Positions 45,134 to 55,667 are shown, counted from the stretch's first letter. The stretch is 64,000 nt of DNA from Bacillota bacterium (GCA_023439125.1 JAEXOU010000006.1:247586-311585); one strand, 5' to 3'. Notes: generated by a model not told the origin, from the sequence alone. Numbers and translations are program-made.

Positions 45134-46028
45134 ATTCATCAGTGTTATAACACCAACCTATAACCGAGAATTACTTCTTCATAGAGTTTTTAATAGTTTA
45201 TCTTCACAGACTTACCATAATTTCGAGTGGATAATCATTGATGATGGTTCAACAGATAATACTAGGACTTTAGTAGAAGAATGGACTCGTAGTTCTAATT
45301 TTCGAATAACCTATAACTATCAAGTAAATTCAGGGAAGCATATAGCGGTTAATAAAGCTGTAAAACTTGCTAAAGGTTATTGGATTATACTCGCCGATTC
45401 TGATGATAGTTTTAGAGCTGATTCACTTGAATTCTTTATTAATCAGAGTATTGATATAAGTACAAGACTAGATTATTGTGGTGTATCGTGTCGATGCTAT
45501 GGTGAAGATCAAAAATCAATATTGGGAAGTGAATTTCCAAAAAGTAAATATATTTTTGATTGTCGTGAGTCAGATTTGAAATATAGGTATAAAGTAACAG
45601 GGGAACTATGGGGTATGGTTAAAAGAGATGTTCTTTTAGAGTTTCCTTTTAAGGAAATAATAAATGCAAAGTTTTATCCAGAAAGTATTATATGGGATAA
45701 TATAGGTAATAAGTATATAACCAGATATATTAATGAACCATTACGTTATTATCATAGAGATGCGAAAAATAGCATAACTAAAGCAAATACATATATTAGA
45801 TATAATGAAAATTACTATTTATGGATTCACAATATTAATGAGAATAGCAAATATTTAATTTACAGTCCAAAGATGGTTATCAAATCCTATATTGGATTCT
45901 CTATGGATTCAATTAATTGTAACATGAAATTCTTTAAGTCACTAAAAGAAGTAACTGGTTTGTTTAAGAGACTATTGTGTATCCTATTCTATCCATTGGG
46001 ATTTATTGCACATATAATGAAAGAGTGA
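45123..46028 (+). CDS. GT2-family glycosyltransferase
   Basis: ATG at 45123 (301 residues) follows GGGGAGG; the frame to 45105 is inside the preceding gene. GT-A motifs: V-I-T-P-T-Y-N-R, I-D-D-G-S-T-D-N-T and D-S-D-D-S. It belongs to the same glycan assembly line as the previous gene. Confidence 0.9.
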   Translation: MDDKFISVITPTYNRELLLHRVFNSLSSQTYHNFEWIIIDDGSTDNTRTLVEEWTRSSNFRITYNYQVNSGKHIAVNKAVKLAKGYWIILADSDDSFRADSLEFFINQSIDISTRLDYCGVSCRCYGEDQKSILGSEFPKSKYIFDCRESDLKYRYKVTGELWGMVKRDVLLEFPFKEIINAKFYPESIIWDNIGNKYITRYINEPLRYYHRDAKNSITKANTYIRYNENYYLWIHNINENSKYLIYSPKMVIKSYIGFSMDSINCNMKFFKSLKEVTGLFKRLLCILFYPLGFIAHIMKE

Positions 46029-46035
46029 TTAGATT

Positions 46036-47277
46036 ATGATAGAATTTAAAATTAACTTAAGAAAACTTGTGTTATTTCAGATTACTATACTTATGGTTAG
46101 TGTTATTTTAATAGGATTAACAAACTTAACGCAGATCATATACATAACTGATATTGTTAATATAATTATTTTTATTGATCTTATTATTAATCATAGGTTA
46201 TTAATTTTAGATAAGAAACTAAATCTTTTATTACTAATTTTCATTATAGAGATACTCTATTGGAGTATAAGTTTTGGTTTAGGATCGTATTCTACCTTTT
46301 CGGATTATGTAAAGATGGCTAGAATATTTATTAGGCCATTAATTATTTTTGTAGCTTCCTCAGTTGCACTAACGTCGATTGATTATAAGCTAATATATAA
46401 GAGATTAAATACATTATTTTATATACATTTCCTAATGGTTTTATTTCAGATTTTTGTTCAAGGCTACAGTAATGGAGATGAAATTGGAGGGATATTCGGA
46501 GTTAGATTTGGCTATGGCAATATAGCTAGTCATTTTCTACTTGTCTTCATTTTAATATTTTCTATGTCAAATTATATTTCAAAAGATGAAAAAATTCTTC
46601 AACTATTAACGAAATTGATTATGATGTTTTCAATAGCATTACTTACTGAGATGAAATCATTTGTTTTTGAAGCCTTTATTATTGTGTTTTTTTTACTTAT
46701 AACACAAAAGAAAATAAATATGAAGATACTAATTTGTATAATATTTTTAAGCATCGCAAGCATTATTTTTGTTGATAAAATGAATCAGTACTTTCACATA
46801 GATTTATTTTCATTTGACCAAATAGAGGGATACTTGTCTAGAGGATATGCCGCTAATGATAAAGGTATTGGTAGAATTGATGGATTTACTAAGATAAATG
46901 ATACGTTCTTTCACAATGATATAACTAAGGTTTTATTTGGAATGGGTTTTAGTTCTTCAATATCTTCTTATATATTACGTAATTACAAAGATATGAATAT
47001 AAATTATTTTACGTATGCTAAAGTATTTTTTGACTGTGGTATTGTGGGATTATTATTATACTATATGCCATTTATGTGGAGTATTGTATGTTCAATAAGG
47101 AATAGAAAGAATGATAAGTTAAGTTCCAATATGATAATAATTTTTTCTATGATATGTTTATATTTCACATTCTATGGAAATTTACTAGAGTCGGATTTTT
47201 GTGGATACTTAACGTTTATCGTATTATCAATTCCGTTCATAAGAAAAAAGGAGACTAATTGTTATGATAAATGTTGA
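46036..47277 (+). CDS. Wzy-like polysaccharide polymerase
   Basis: A 413-residue protein with about ten membrane helices and a large loop near residues 255-310 (contains G-R-I-D-G-F and F-G-M-G-F-S). It has the general build of O-antigen/capsule polymerases, whose sequences are poorly conserved. Position among glycosyltransferases and a flippase supports the role. It overlaps the next gene by 14 bp. Confidence 0.78.
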   Translation: MIEFKINLRKLVLFQITILMVSVILIGLTNLTQIIYITDIVNIIIFIDLIINHRLLILDKKLNLLLLIFIIEILYWSISFGLGSYSTFSDYVKMARIFIRPLIIFVASSVALTSIDYKLIYKRLNTLFYIHFLMVLFQIFVQGYSNGDEIGGIFGVRFGYGNIASHFLLVFILIFSMSNYISKDEKILQLLTKLIMMFSIALLTEMKSFVFEAFIIVFFLLITQKKINMKILICIIFLSIASIIFVDKMNQYFHIDLFSFDQIEGYLSRGYAANDKGIGRIDGFTKINDTFFHNDITKVLFGMGFSSSISSYILRNYKDMNINYFTYAKVFFDCGIVGLLLYYMPFMWSIVCSIRNRKNDKLSSNMIIIFSMICLYFTFYGNLLESDFCGYLTFIVLSIPFIRKKETNCYDKC

Positions 47278-48370
47278 TTTTAGTTGTACAGGCTGTGGTG
47301 TTTGTGCTACTGTATGTCAGGCAAATGCTATCAAAATGGTATATAAGAATGGTTTTCAATATCCTGAAGTAGATGTAAATTTATGCATAAAGTGTAACAA
47401 ATGCAATATTTACTGTTCTAAAGAAGAAAAATATAAAGAAAGTGCTTATAGAATATATTATGGCAATTCAAATGATATAAAGATTGTTAAGCAATCTTCA
47501 TCTGGTGGTGCTTTTTTTGAAATATGTAAATATTGTATAGAGAAAAGAAGTAGTACTGCATGTGTTCCAGTATATGAAACCAATAGAGTCGTTAGAAGGT
47601 TTATTTTAGATACGAATGAATTAGAAAGGTATGCATTGGGTTCAAAGTATATTCAGTGTGAATCATTTGATAAATATAACCATGTTAGAGATTTACTTAA
47701 AAAGGGAGAAATAGTGTATTTCTCAGGAACACCATGTCAGGTAGCTGCTCTAAAAAAATATTTAGATATTGAATATCCCAACTTAATTACTCAAGACATT
47801 ATATGTCATGGTGTAGGAAGTAAAGTGATATTTGAAAAATATTTAAGAAGTATTTCTCATGGCAGGAAGGTAAAAAAGGTTTCATTTAGAGACAAGGCAA
47901 AGGGTTGGCATTCCATTAGTATTAGAATAGAATTTAATAATAAAAAAACTTATTTAAGAAAACATACAAAAGATCGTTTTATGAAATTATATTCGGGCAA
48001 TTTTATTTTACGTCCATCTTGTTATAATTGTAACTTTAAAGGGAGAAATAGATGTAGTGATTTAACACTTGCAGATTTTTGGGGTGCAGATAAGGTTATA
48101 GGTACAAAGAACGATGAAGGTATTTCTTTAATAATTGCAAATAGTGTTAAGGGAAACGAGTTGATAGGCAAAGCGGATTTATCGCTGAAGGAGTTATATA
48201 CTGATGAAGCACTAAATTATAATCCTGTTTATAGTGTATCTGTAAAGAAGAGAAAAGGTTACGACAAAGAAGTTGAGTCATTGATTAATAGTAAGAGCTT
48301 CTGTATACCATATATTAAACTTAGATTTCATCTATTTGTTGAGCGAGTAATTAATCGGTTAGGAAGGTAA
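47264..48370 (+). CDS. Iron-sulphur protein related to F420H2 dehydrogenase beta subunit
   Basis: A 368-residue protein. Two 4Fe-4S motifs open it (C-T-G-C-G-V-C-A-T-V-C, C-I-K-C-N-K-C-N-I-Y-C), followed by the FrhB-like domain with S-S-G-G-A, F-S-G-T-P-C-Q-V-A-A-L and Q-D-I-I-C-H-G. Such proteins accompany polysaccharide pyruvyl transferases in many capsule loci, as here (48925, 51527). The reaction they catalyse is not known. Confidence 0.88.
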   Translation: MINVDFSCTGCGVCATVCQANAIKMVYKNGFQYPEVDVNLCIKCNKCNIYCSKEEKYKESAYRIYYGNSNDIKIVKQSSSGGAFFEICKYCIEKRSSTACVPVYETNRVVRRFILDTNELERYALGSKYIQCESFDKYNHVRDLLKKGEIVYFSGTPCQVAALKKYLDIEYPNLITQDIICHGVGSKVIFEKYLRSISHGRKVKKVSFRDKAKGWHSISIRIEFNNKKTYLRKHTKDRFMKLYSGNFILRPSCYNCNFKGRNRCSDLTLADFWGADKVIGTKNDEGISLIIANSVKGNELIGKADLSLKELYTDEALNYNPVYSVSVKKRKGYDKEVESLINSKSFCIPYIKLRFHLFVERVINRLGR

Positions 48371-48375
48371 ATAAA

Positions 48376-48924
48376 GTGATTAATAGTAGAAAAGAATTGA
48401 GAGATTGGAAGAGATCAGATGAGAAGTATTTTAAGTCATTCTCTAGAAAGGTACAACTTATTGATAAGCTAACAAACTCTAACTTATACATAATAACAAA
48501 GTATATTAAGAAATTAAGAAGCGAGGCTTACTATTTTAATAAAAGAAGTAATCTAGTATGCAGCTTATTATATATTTGGACAAGACGGAAAAGAATGAAA
48601 TTAGGCACATTATTAGGATTTACAATGGAGCCACAATCGATTGGTAAGGGCTTAATAATCGAGCATTTTGGATGTATAGTTATCAATGGAGAAGCAAAAT
48701 TAGGTGAAAATTGCAGGTTAAGGGGAAATAATTGTATTGGAATGGGGTCAGACGGCCATTCACCTCATATTGGAAATAATGTGGACATTGGATTTGGAGC
48801 CACCATAATTGGTGGGATTACTATAGCAGATGATGTTAAAATTGCAGCCGGAGCTGTTGTTGTTAAATCATGTATGAACGTTGGAGCTACTCTTATAGGA
48901 ATACCAGCAAAGGAGGTTTCATAG
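48376..48924 (+). CDS. Serine acetyltransferase-like hexapeptide acyltransferase
   Basis: A 182-residue protein with a GTG start after GGAAGG. Residues 1-75 are Lys-rich; residues 85-180 form the left-handed beta-helix (I-G-K-G-L-I-I, L-G-E-N-C, I-G-N-N-V-D-I-G-F-G-A-T-I-I-G) that ends in I-P-A-K-E. Likely an O- or N-acetyltransferase for a glycan sugar rather than cysteine synthesis, given the locus. Confidence 0.85.
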   Translation: MINSRKELRDWKRSDEKYFKSFSRKVQLIDKLTNSNLYIITKYIKKLRSEAYYFNKRSNLVCSLLYIWTRRKRMKLGTLLGFTMEPQSIGKGLIIEHFGCIVINGEAKLGENCRLRGNNCIGMGSDGHSPHIGNNVDIGFGATIIGGITIADDVKIAAGAVVVKSCMNVGATLIGIPAKEVS

Positions 48925-49998
48925 ATGAAGCTTGGAATTATTACCTTAACAGAGGGCTATAACTATGGTAATAAACTTCAAAATTATGCTTTGTTAAGAT
49001 ATCTTCAAGAGTGTAATTATGGAACTGTGAAAACTATAAATAATCATATAAGTACAATGAGTACAAAAGATAGAGTTATTATTAAACTAAAATCTTTGGT
49101 ACCAACTAAAAAACATTTTTCATATGCTAAACGTAGATATAAATTCAGAAAATTTAATAGGAAGTATCTAGATTTTACAAAGAAGAAACTATATAGCAAT
49201 ACCGATAACTTTACTGATATTGATGTGTTCATATGTGGTAGTGATCAGATTTGGAATCCCAGTTATTTTTCAAATATTGATCCTTTTGTTGGAAAACTAA
49301 AAGTATGGAAAAAATCAATATCTTATGCTGCTAGTTTTGGAGTTAGTAAAATAGATGATTCCCTTGCTGATAATTTTAAGAAATCATTAAATTATCTACA
49401 GGCGATTTCAGTAAGAGAAGAGCAAGGACAAGTTATTTGTAAGGAATTAGGCTTTGATAACACTGAAGTAAATATTGATCCAACTTTTCTATTATCAGAA
49501 GATACATGGAGAAATATGATAAGTCAGCCTGATATTAAGTTACCGGATAGCTATGTTGTAACCTATTTTTTGGGTGACTTATCTGATAGGATTGATAATT
49601 ATATAAATACTATCTGTAAGGAGAATGCATTGGAACGAGTAGATCTAAATTCTACAAAGCATCTAAAATATTTTTCACTTGACCCATTTGAGTTTTTGTT
49701 TGCGATTAGTCATTCAAAACTTGTTCTAACAGATTCATTTCATGCATCTGTTTTTTCAATTATCTTCTCAAAGAAGTTTTTAGTATTCAGACGGGAGATG
49801 CCCGAAAAGAGTGAGATGCATTCGAGGATTGAAACATTACTCAATTTATTTGATTTAGAAAGTCACTTTTTTGAGAATTACAATGAACAACTTGATTCAC
49901 TACATATTGATTCAATAAAAATTAAAGAAATTATTGAATCACAGCAAAGCAAAACACAAAGTTATTTCAAGAGAAATCTAAGTGAGATTAAGTATTAA
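48925..49998 (+). CDS. Polysaccharide pyruvyl transferase family protein (first)
   Basis: A 357-residue protein with G-I-I-T-L-T-E-G-Y-N-Y-G-N-K-L-Q-N at the start, C-G-S-D-Q-I-W-N-P near residue 110, I-D-P-T-F-L-L and T-D-S-F-H-A-S-V-F. The family adds pyruvate ketals from phosphoenolpyruvate to glycans, but several members in such loci have other transferase roles. It follows the acetyltransferase without a gap. Confidence 0.88.
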   Translation: MKLGIITLTEGYNYGNKLQNYALLRYLQECNYGTVKTINNHISTMSTKDRVIIKLKSLVPTKKHFSYAKRRYKFRKFNRKYLDFTKKKLYSNTDNFTDIDVFICGSDQIWNPSYFSNIDPFVGKLKVWKKSISYAASFGVSKIDDSLADNFKKSLNYLQAISVREEQGQVICKELGFDNTEVNIDPTFLLSEDTWRNMISQPDIKLPDSYVVTYFLGDLSDRIDNYINTICKENALERVDLNSTKHLKYFSLDPFEFLFAISHSKLVLTDSFHASVFSIIFSKKFLVFRREMPEKSEMHSRIETLLNLFDLESHFFENYNEQLDSLHIDSIKIKEIIESQQSKTQSYFKRNLSEIKY

Positions 49999-50025
49999 TT
50001 TGATGATGGAAGGACAAGTCATAGT

Positions 50026-51456
50026 ATGAGTTTAAAGAAGAATTTCGTATATCAAATAATGTATCAGGTTTTAGTAGTTATCACTCCATTAATAACAGCA
50101 CCCTATATATCTAGAGTTTTAGGAGCAACTAGCATTGGGATAGCGTCATATACATATAGTATTGCTGGATACTTTCTAATTTTAGCTTGTTTAGGTGTTA
50201 ATAATTACGCAAACCGTTCTATCTCAACAATACGTACAGATAAAAAATTAATATCAAAAACCTTTAGTTCAATTTTTATGTTACATCTTATACTATCCCT
50301 ATTGATGAGTATAGCGTATATTATTTATTGTTTTATTTATGTTAAACAGTATTTTAATATATTTATGGTTCAGGGAATATATATATATGCATCTATCTTT
50401 GATATTACTTGGCTTTATTATGGATTGGAACAATTTAAAAAGATAACTTTGAGAAATATTTGTCTCAAATTAATTTCAGTAATAAGCATGTTTATTTTTG
50501 TTAAGAACGAGAGCAATCTTACTATATACTGTTTAATATTATCATTAACGCAATTTGTTAGTCAATTAGTATTGTGGTTTGGAATTAAGAAATATGTAAA
50601 TATAGTTAAAGTTAAGTTTTCTGAATGTATAGTTCATTTAAAGCCTATGATTATATTGTTCTTACCAATGATTGCAATATACCTATATAAATATATTGAT
50701 AGAACAATGTTAGGTAGTATGTCTGATATTAAGGAGGTTGGGTATTATGATAATAGTGCTAAGATAATTAATATTTGTCTTGGTATAATATTAGCATTAA
50801 GTACTGTAATGCTACCCAGAATGTCTTTTCTATATGAAAAAAAGGATACTGAGAAAATCGAGAAATATTCTAGATATGCATTTATTGTGAGTTCATTTTT
50901 AGCAACTGCTATGACTTTAGGATTGGTAGCAGTATCTGATACATTCATTCCATTTTTCTTTGGAGAAGGTTATGAACAGTGCATTGATATAACTATTTTG
51001 TTAGCAATTTCACTTATGTTTAGTTCTTGGTCATCCATTATTAAATCTGTTTATTTCTTGCCAAACAGAAGGGATATTCAGTTTACAATCACACTTTTAG
51101 TTGGTGCAATAATTAATATTATTCTAAATTTTGTTTTAATACCAATATATGCTGCAAAAGGGTCGGCTATTGCTACACTTTTTACTGAGTGTATAATAGT
51201 TTTACTGCAAAGTATTATGGCATCAAAATATGTAAGAGTACTACAATATCTCTTTGATGCAATCCCATTTTTAATAAGTGGTATTATCATGTATATATGT
51301 ATAAAATTTATTAGTTTACCATTTCAGTCTCCTACAGTTATTTTGTCGATAAAGATTATGATTGGAGCTGTAGTATATATAATATTGAGCATATTAATAT
51401 ATCTAATTTACAATAAAAAGTTACTTATCGAAATTAAACATTCGATTAAACATTGA
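50026..51456 (+). CDS. Wzx-type polysaccharide flippase
   Basis: A 476-residue MOP-superfamily transporter with about 12-14 helices. It starts K-K-N-F-V-Y-Q-I-M-Y-Q and P-L-I-T-A-P-Y-I-S-R-V-L-G, which is the hallmark of RfbX/Wzx proteins. It moves the lipid-linked repeat unit to the outer face for Wzy. Confidence 0.92.
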   Translation: MSLKKNFVYQIMYQVLVVITPLITAPYISRVLGATSIGIASYTYSIAGYFLILACLGVNNYANRSISTIRTDKKLISKTFSSIFMLHLILSLLMSIAYIIYCFIYVKQYFNIFMVQGIYIYASIFDITWLYYGLEQFKKITLRNICLKLISVISMFIFVKNESNLTIYCLILSLTQFVSQLVLWFGIKKYVNIVKVKFSECIVHLKPMIILFLPMIAIYLYKYIDRTMLGSMSDIKEVGYYDNSAKIINICLGIILALSTVMLPRMSFLYEKKDTEKIEKYSRYAFIVSSFLATAMTLGLVAVSDTFIPFFFGEGYEQCIDITILLAISLMFSSWSSIIKSVYFLPNRRDIQFTITLLVGAIINIILNFVLIPIYAAKGSAIATLFTECIIVLLQSIMASKYVRVLQYLFDAIPFLISGIIMYICIKFISLPFQSPTVILSIKIMIGAVVYIILSILIYLIYNKKLLIEIKHSIKH

Positions 51457-51526
51457 CATAATTTCTGTTTTCTAATTATAAATAAATAAGAAATAAAGGT
51501 GATTTTTACTTTACATAATAAAAAGG

Positions 51527-52666
51527 ATGATGATATTGAAAAAAAATAATAAAAAAAATGTAGGAATAATTACTATACCGGATTATGACAACTACGGTAA
51601 TAGGCTACAGAATTTTGCAGTAATGTATGTGTTTAAAAAAATGGGATATAACACCAGAACCTTAGAATTAAATGATCCAGACTACCCCCTATATGATGAA
51701 AGAAGAAAAAAAATATTTTTAAGAAAATATAGATTATTCGGCATTATATTTCTTTATAACCTTCTTCATAAAGGTTGTTTGGAAGCTAAAAGAAGTTTAA
51801 AATTTGAGAAATTTAGTGCGCGATATTTAAATATTGAATACCATCCTACATGGTGTAATTCTTTGCAAAGCAAATTGAATAAAGATTTTAGTTATTTTAT
51901 TTTGGGTAGTGATCAAATTTGGAATCCTATAAACTTAAAAACACCAAATCTTTTTTTTGCATCATTTACTTTACCTTCTAAAAAAGTATGCTTTTCTCCA
52001 AGTTTTGGATTTACAACCATACCTAAAGAGAGTGAGAATATTATTAAAAATGGACTTCAAACAATAGATAATATTTCTGTTAGAGAAGAAACTGGGATAA
52101 ATATAGTAAGAGATTTAACAGGTAAGGAGGCAATACTCTTAATTGATCCAACTATGATGATTGACGTTGAAACTTGGAATAGCTTAATAAAAAAACCAAA
52201 AAGAGTTAAAAAAAGTCGTTTTATTGTTAGTTGTTTTTTAAGTGGACAAATCCCTGAATACAAAGAGTTTATATATGATATAGCCAAAGAAAACAAATTA
52301 GATAATTTATGTATTGCAGAAAAAGAATATGAAAATGAATATATTTCTGGACCTGGAGAGTTTTTGTGGTATATTAAAAATGCTCAACTTGTTTGTACAG
52401 ATTCCTTTCATGCTGTTATTTTTTCAATACTTTATTCAAAACCATTTATATTATTTCCCCGATATAATCCAATTACGAAGTTAGTTAGTGCTGATACAAG
52501 GGTTATGAACATATTAAAGAAATATCAATTTGAAGATCGACTGTATTCTAATATAAACATGGATAATGTATTTAATTGTAACTTTAAGCATGTAAAGGAT
52601 ATACTAGATTCAGAAAGAGAAAAAGTTTACCAGTACTTTAGAGATTGTGGTATCAAGAATGTTTAA
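51527..52666 (+). CDS. Polysaccharide pyruvyl transferase family protein (second)
   Basis: A 379-residue paralogue of the 48925 product: I-T-I-P-D-Y-D-N-Y-G-N-R-L-Q-N, L-G-S-D-Q-I-W-N-P, L-I-D-P-T-M and T-D-S-F-H-A-V-I-F-S. AAAAGG touches the ATG at 51527, so ATG 51530 or TTG 51536 could be the true start. Two such enzymes suggest two modified positions or two different donors. Confidence 0.87.
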   Translation: MMILKKNNKKNVGIITIPDYDNYGNRLQNFAVMYVFKKMGYNTRTLELNDPDYPLYDERRKKIFLRKYRLFGIIFLYNLLHKGCLEAKRSLKFEKFSARYLNIEYHPTWCNSLQSKLNKDFSYFILGSDQIWNPINLKTPNLFFASFTLPSKKVCFSPSFGFTTIPKESENIIKNGLQTIDNISVREETGINIVRDLTGKEAILLIDPTMMIDVETWNSLIKKPKRVKKSRFIVSCFLSGQIPEYKEFIYDIAKENKLDNLCIAEKEYENEYISGPGEFLWYIKNAQLVCTDSFHAVIFSILYSKPFILFPRYNPITKLVSADTRVMNILKKYQFEDRLYSNINMDNVFNCNFKHVKDILDSEREKVYQYFRDCGIKNV

Positions 52667-52726
52667 AATTCTTATTACAAATATACTTAGCATGGACTAC
52701 TGAAGTTCAAATTTTAGGGGGAGAAT

Positions 52727-53437
52727 ATGAAAAAAAAAATAAAAGATTATGTAAAAAGGATAGTATACGGAGAAAGGGTATCTTCTGAACGCTATTTAGA
52801 ATATTTACGAAAAGTGGGTGTTAAGGTAGGAGATAATATTAAAATTATTGATCCAATAAATTTTGGTATAGATTTAACAAGACCCTTTTTGATTAAGTTA
52901 GGAAATGATATAACTTTCTCAGATCATGTAACAATTTTGACTCATGATTATTCATGGTCAGTTATTGCAAATAAATATCCGGGTGAGATTTATCCTTCAC
53001 TAGGTCCTGTTTCAATTGGAAATAATGTTTTTGTAGGATCACATGCAACTATATTACAGAATGTTAAAATAGGAAATAATGTAGTAATAGGTTTTGGATC
53101 AGTTGTAACAAAGGATATTCCAGATAACTCTGTTGTGGCAGGAGTTCCAGCCAAAATAATTGCTACTATTGATGATTTAAGAGATAAATTGGTAAATAAA
53201 CATCAAGAAAATTTAAGTTTATTGGTAAAAGAGTATATCAATACTTTTGGTAGTAAACCAGATGATTATATATTGAGAGAACATATAACATTTTACAAAA
53301 CTCTTGATGCGATAAAAGAGCAAAACCCAACTTTTTACAATTATCATAAATTGTATAAGGTTGATAGAAGTATAAATAAATATCATGATAAAGATGAATT
53401 AATAAGCAATATTTTAGAACATAATGTAAAACTATAA
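52727..53437 (+). CDS. Hexapeptide-repeat acyltransferase
   Basis: A 236-residue protein with a left-handed beta-helix (about 45-145: L-G-N-D-I-T-F-S-D-H-V, I-G-N-N-V-F-V-G-S-H-A-T-I, I-G-N-N-V-V-I-G-F-G-S-V-V-T-K-D-I-P) that ends in V-A-G-V-P-A-K. An extra 80-residue helical tail, rich in Tyr, Lys and Asp, is unusual for the WcaF/Maa-type family. It likely acetylates a sugar of the repeat unit. Confidence 0.85.
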   Translation: MKKKIKDYVKRIVYGERVSSERYLEYLRKVGVKVGDNIKIIDPINFGIDLTRPFLIKLGNDITFSDHVTILTHDYSWSVIANKYPGEIYPSLGPVSIGNNVFVGSHATILQNVKIGNNVVIGFGSVVTKDIPDNSVVAGVPAKIIATIDDLRDKLVNKHQENLSLLVKEYINTFGSKPDDYILREHITFYKTLDAIKEQNPTFYNYHKLYKVDRSINKYHDKDELISNILEHNVKL

Positions 53438-53698
53438 ACAAATCACAATAAACTGGATAACTTTTAAGGCTTAAACAACCATCGCTATTCATGGGATGAA
53501 AAGAAATGTGATCAAAAATAATTCCATTTATTCATCACTCAAATACAAAACTCCATATCAGTATAAGTAAGTTGTCTAGTTTGTAGTTGACTATTTGTTA
53601 TTTGGTTTTACTTGGTTAATATGACTTTATGTTCCATAATATATATAAATTAATATCTCATATATGCATGTATATTACTTATTAGGGGGGGAGGTCAC

Positions 53699-55657
53699 AT
53701 GAGAAAAAGAAAATTGACTTCACTATCAATATTTATATTTTTGCTTATTTTGCTTGTAATGTATTCTGATATTATCAGGAAAGAGAGTAAATTATCAAAT
53801 AGTAAAATTGAAGTAACAAAACAAGTCGAAAAAAAAATTGATGTAGATGAAGAAGATAAGTTAGAAGGCACTATACCAAAAGCTGATTATATTGAAGAGA
53901 ATAATTATGAAGAAAGTAAACCTGGTAATATTGAGATAAATGAAGAAGTAATAGATTTGCCAAATATCCAGATTCCTAGTGGAACTATTATGTATAATGT
54001 TGAAAATACACTTGAATTGAGAAAACGTAACTATAAAGTTGGAGATATTATTTCTACAGATGGATATTATATGGAAAATGACGGTGGGCAGTCTATATAT
54101 ACTATAACTGATGAAAGAGTTAATGAAGATGGATTTAGATATATTAAATTAGAAAATGGTTTAGTAGCAAACCTATTAACTATTAACACTGATTATATTA
54201 ATGTAATGCAAGCAGGCATAAAAATTAATGATAGTGAGATAGCCAGTAAACTAAATATATTAATATCATATGCTAAAGATAATGCGAAGGGTATTAAATT
54301 TAATCCAGGTAGATATATAATTAGTAAGCAGATTAATATATGTGCAATGGACTATATAGGGCAAGATACAGAAATTTGGGTATCGGATGATTTCACAAGT
54401 GGTGGAAACTTAATAATGACTAATGATAAAGAGTATAATGAAAAAAAAACTGGAGGTCAATATAGATTTGAAAATATAACTTTCATAATTGAAACAACAG
54501 ATAAACAGTCATTTAAAGGTATGGAGTCATTACTACTATGTATTAAAGGCCCTGAAAAGTGCATTATTGACCAATGTAAGTTTATTGCAAAACAATCTCC
54601 AAGTAACGGACATTTTACACCAATTGATTTATTATGGTTTCAAAATGGTAATATTGAAAATATTTGTATAAGTAATTCTTATTTCAGTAATGAGGTAGGA
54701 AAAGATGTTCAAGAACAGAGGATTGTCGGTGGTTGTATATGGTTTTCGTGTTTATCTGAAGGAGATAAAATAAGTAACATTACTATACAGGACTGTAAAT
54801 TTGTATCATATTGTTCGGATGAGATTATTGCCTTTTGGAAAGCTAAAACGAGTAAGGATATTATAATAGAGGGCTGTAATTTTAATTTATTTGCAAATAA
54901 AAGTGATAATGTACTGGCTTTTAACGGTTCTTCATTTTCTAACCTAAAGATTAAAAAGAATGAGTTTAATATAAATTCATCTTGCATCTATATTATTAAG
55001 TTTATTGGAAAGTTAACTACAGATACTTATCAAGTGGATATAAATGAATGTAGCATTAATATTAATAATGATATCAATGATATTAGTAAAAATGTATCTG
55101 TTTTTTATATAGAAGGTATTTCAAGTGATAATAATGTAATTTCAATTAAGAACTTAAAAGTAATTGGAACAGAAAATACAAAATATAGAAATTTTCTTAC
55201 TTTGTTGAGTGTGAAACAACTTGAATTAAATATTACTAATAATACTTTTGATTTACATACAAGTAATGGTATTTTATGGGCGGAAAATTCAGCTGGAGAT
55301 ATTTGTATTGATCAAAATGATATAAACTTGAATTTAACAAGTACTTTTATGGTTATTCGTAACACAATTAGTATGTTAAAATTAGATGTTAAAAATAATA
55401 CTATAGAAAATAGATTAAATGGATTAATGCAACAAAATATTTATCTAACCTATAATTTTATAGGAAATAAAGTACTTTATGAAGATGGAACTGCAATATT
55501 CCAAAATGATGGTATAAATGCTAGTGAAAATATTAGTATACTTAATGTAGAGAATAACCAATATATAAATCCGAATAAAGTGAGTTTATATTATTCACCT
55601 AATAAAGATAATATTGATAAGTTTGTTGTTATTAACTCAAAAGACATCATGAAGTAG
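53699..55657 (+). CDS. Membrane-anchored right-handed beta-helix protein
   Basis: A 652-residue protein. An N-terminal helix (about 8-24) anchors it, then an acidic, Lys/Glu-rich linker (30-95) leads to a pectate-lyase-like domain. Asn-rich strands recur roughly every 22-30 residues from about 190 on (patterns like I-x-I-x-x-N-x-F and I-x-I-x-x-C-x-F). Such domains bind or cut polysaccharide; no catalytic set is identifiable. It follows 261 bp of non-coding, AT-rich DNA in which I see nothing definite, and has a strong site (GGGGGGGAGG). It may process or tether the locus's glycan. Confidence 0.75.
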   Translation: MRKRKLTSLSIFIFLLILLVMYSDIIRKESKLSNSKIEVTKQVEKKIDVDEEDKLEGTIPKADYIEENNYEESKPGNIEINEEVIDLPNIQIPSGTIMYNVENTLELRKRNYKVGDIISTDGYYMENDGGQSIYTITDERVNEDGFRYIKLENGLVANLLTINTDYINVMQAGIKINDSEIASKLNILISYAKDNAKGIKFNPGRYIISKQINICAMDYIGQDTEIWVSDDFTSGGNLIMTNDKEYNEKKTGGQYRFENITFIIETTDKQSFKGMESLLLCIKGPEKCIIDQCKFIAKQSPSNGHFTPIDLLWFQNGNIENICISNSYFSNEVGKDVQEQRIVGGCIWFSCLSEGDKISNITIQDCKFVSYCSDEIIAFWKAKTSKDIIIEGCNFNLFANKSDNVLAFNGSSFSNLKIKKNEFNINSSCIYIIKFIGKLTTDTYQVDINECSININNDINDISKNVSVFYIEGISSDNNVISIKNLKVIGTENTKYRNFLTLLSVKQLELNITNNTFDLHTSNGILWAENSAGDICIDQNDINLNLTSTFMVIRNTISMLKLDVKNNTIENRLNGLMQQNIYLTYNFIGNKVLYEDGTAIFQNDGINASENISILNVENNQYINPNKVSLYYSPNKDNIDKFVVINSKDIMK

Positions 55658-55667
55658 TGGTGAATTA

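Noticed and set aside
47264..48370. Genuine coenzyme F420 hydrogenase subunit
   Set aside because: No F420 synthesis or hydrogenase genes nearby; the glycan-locus subfamily is the better fit.
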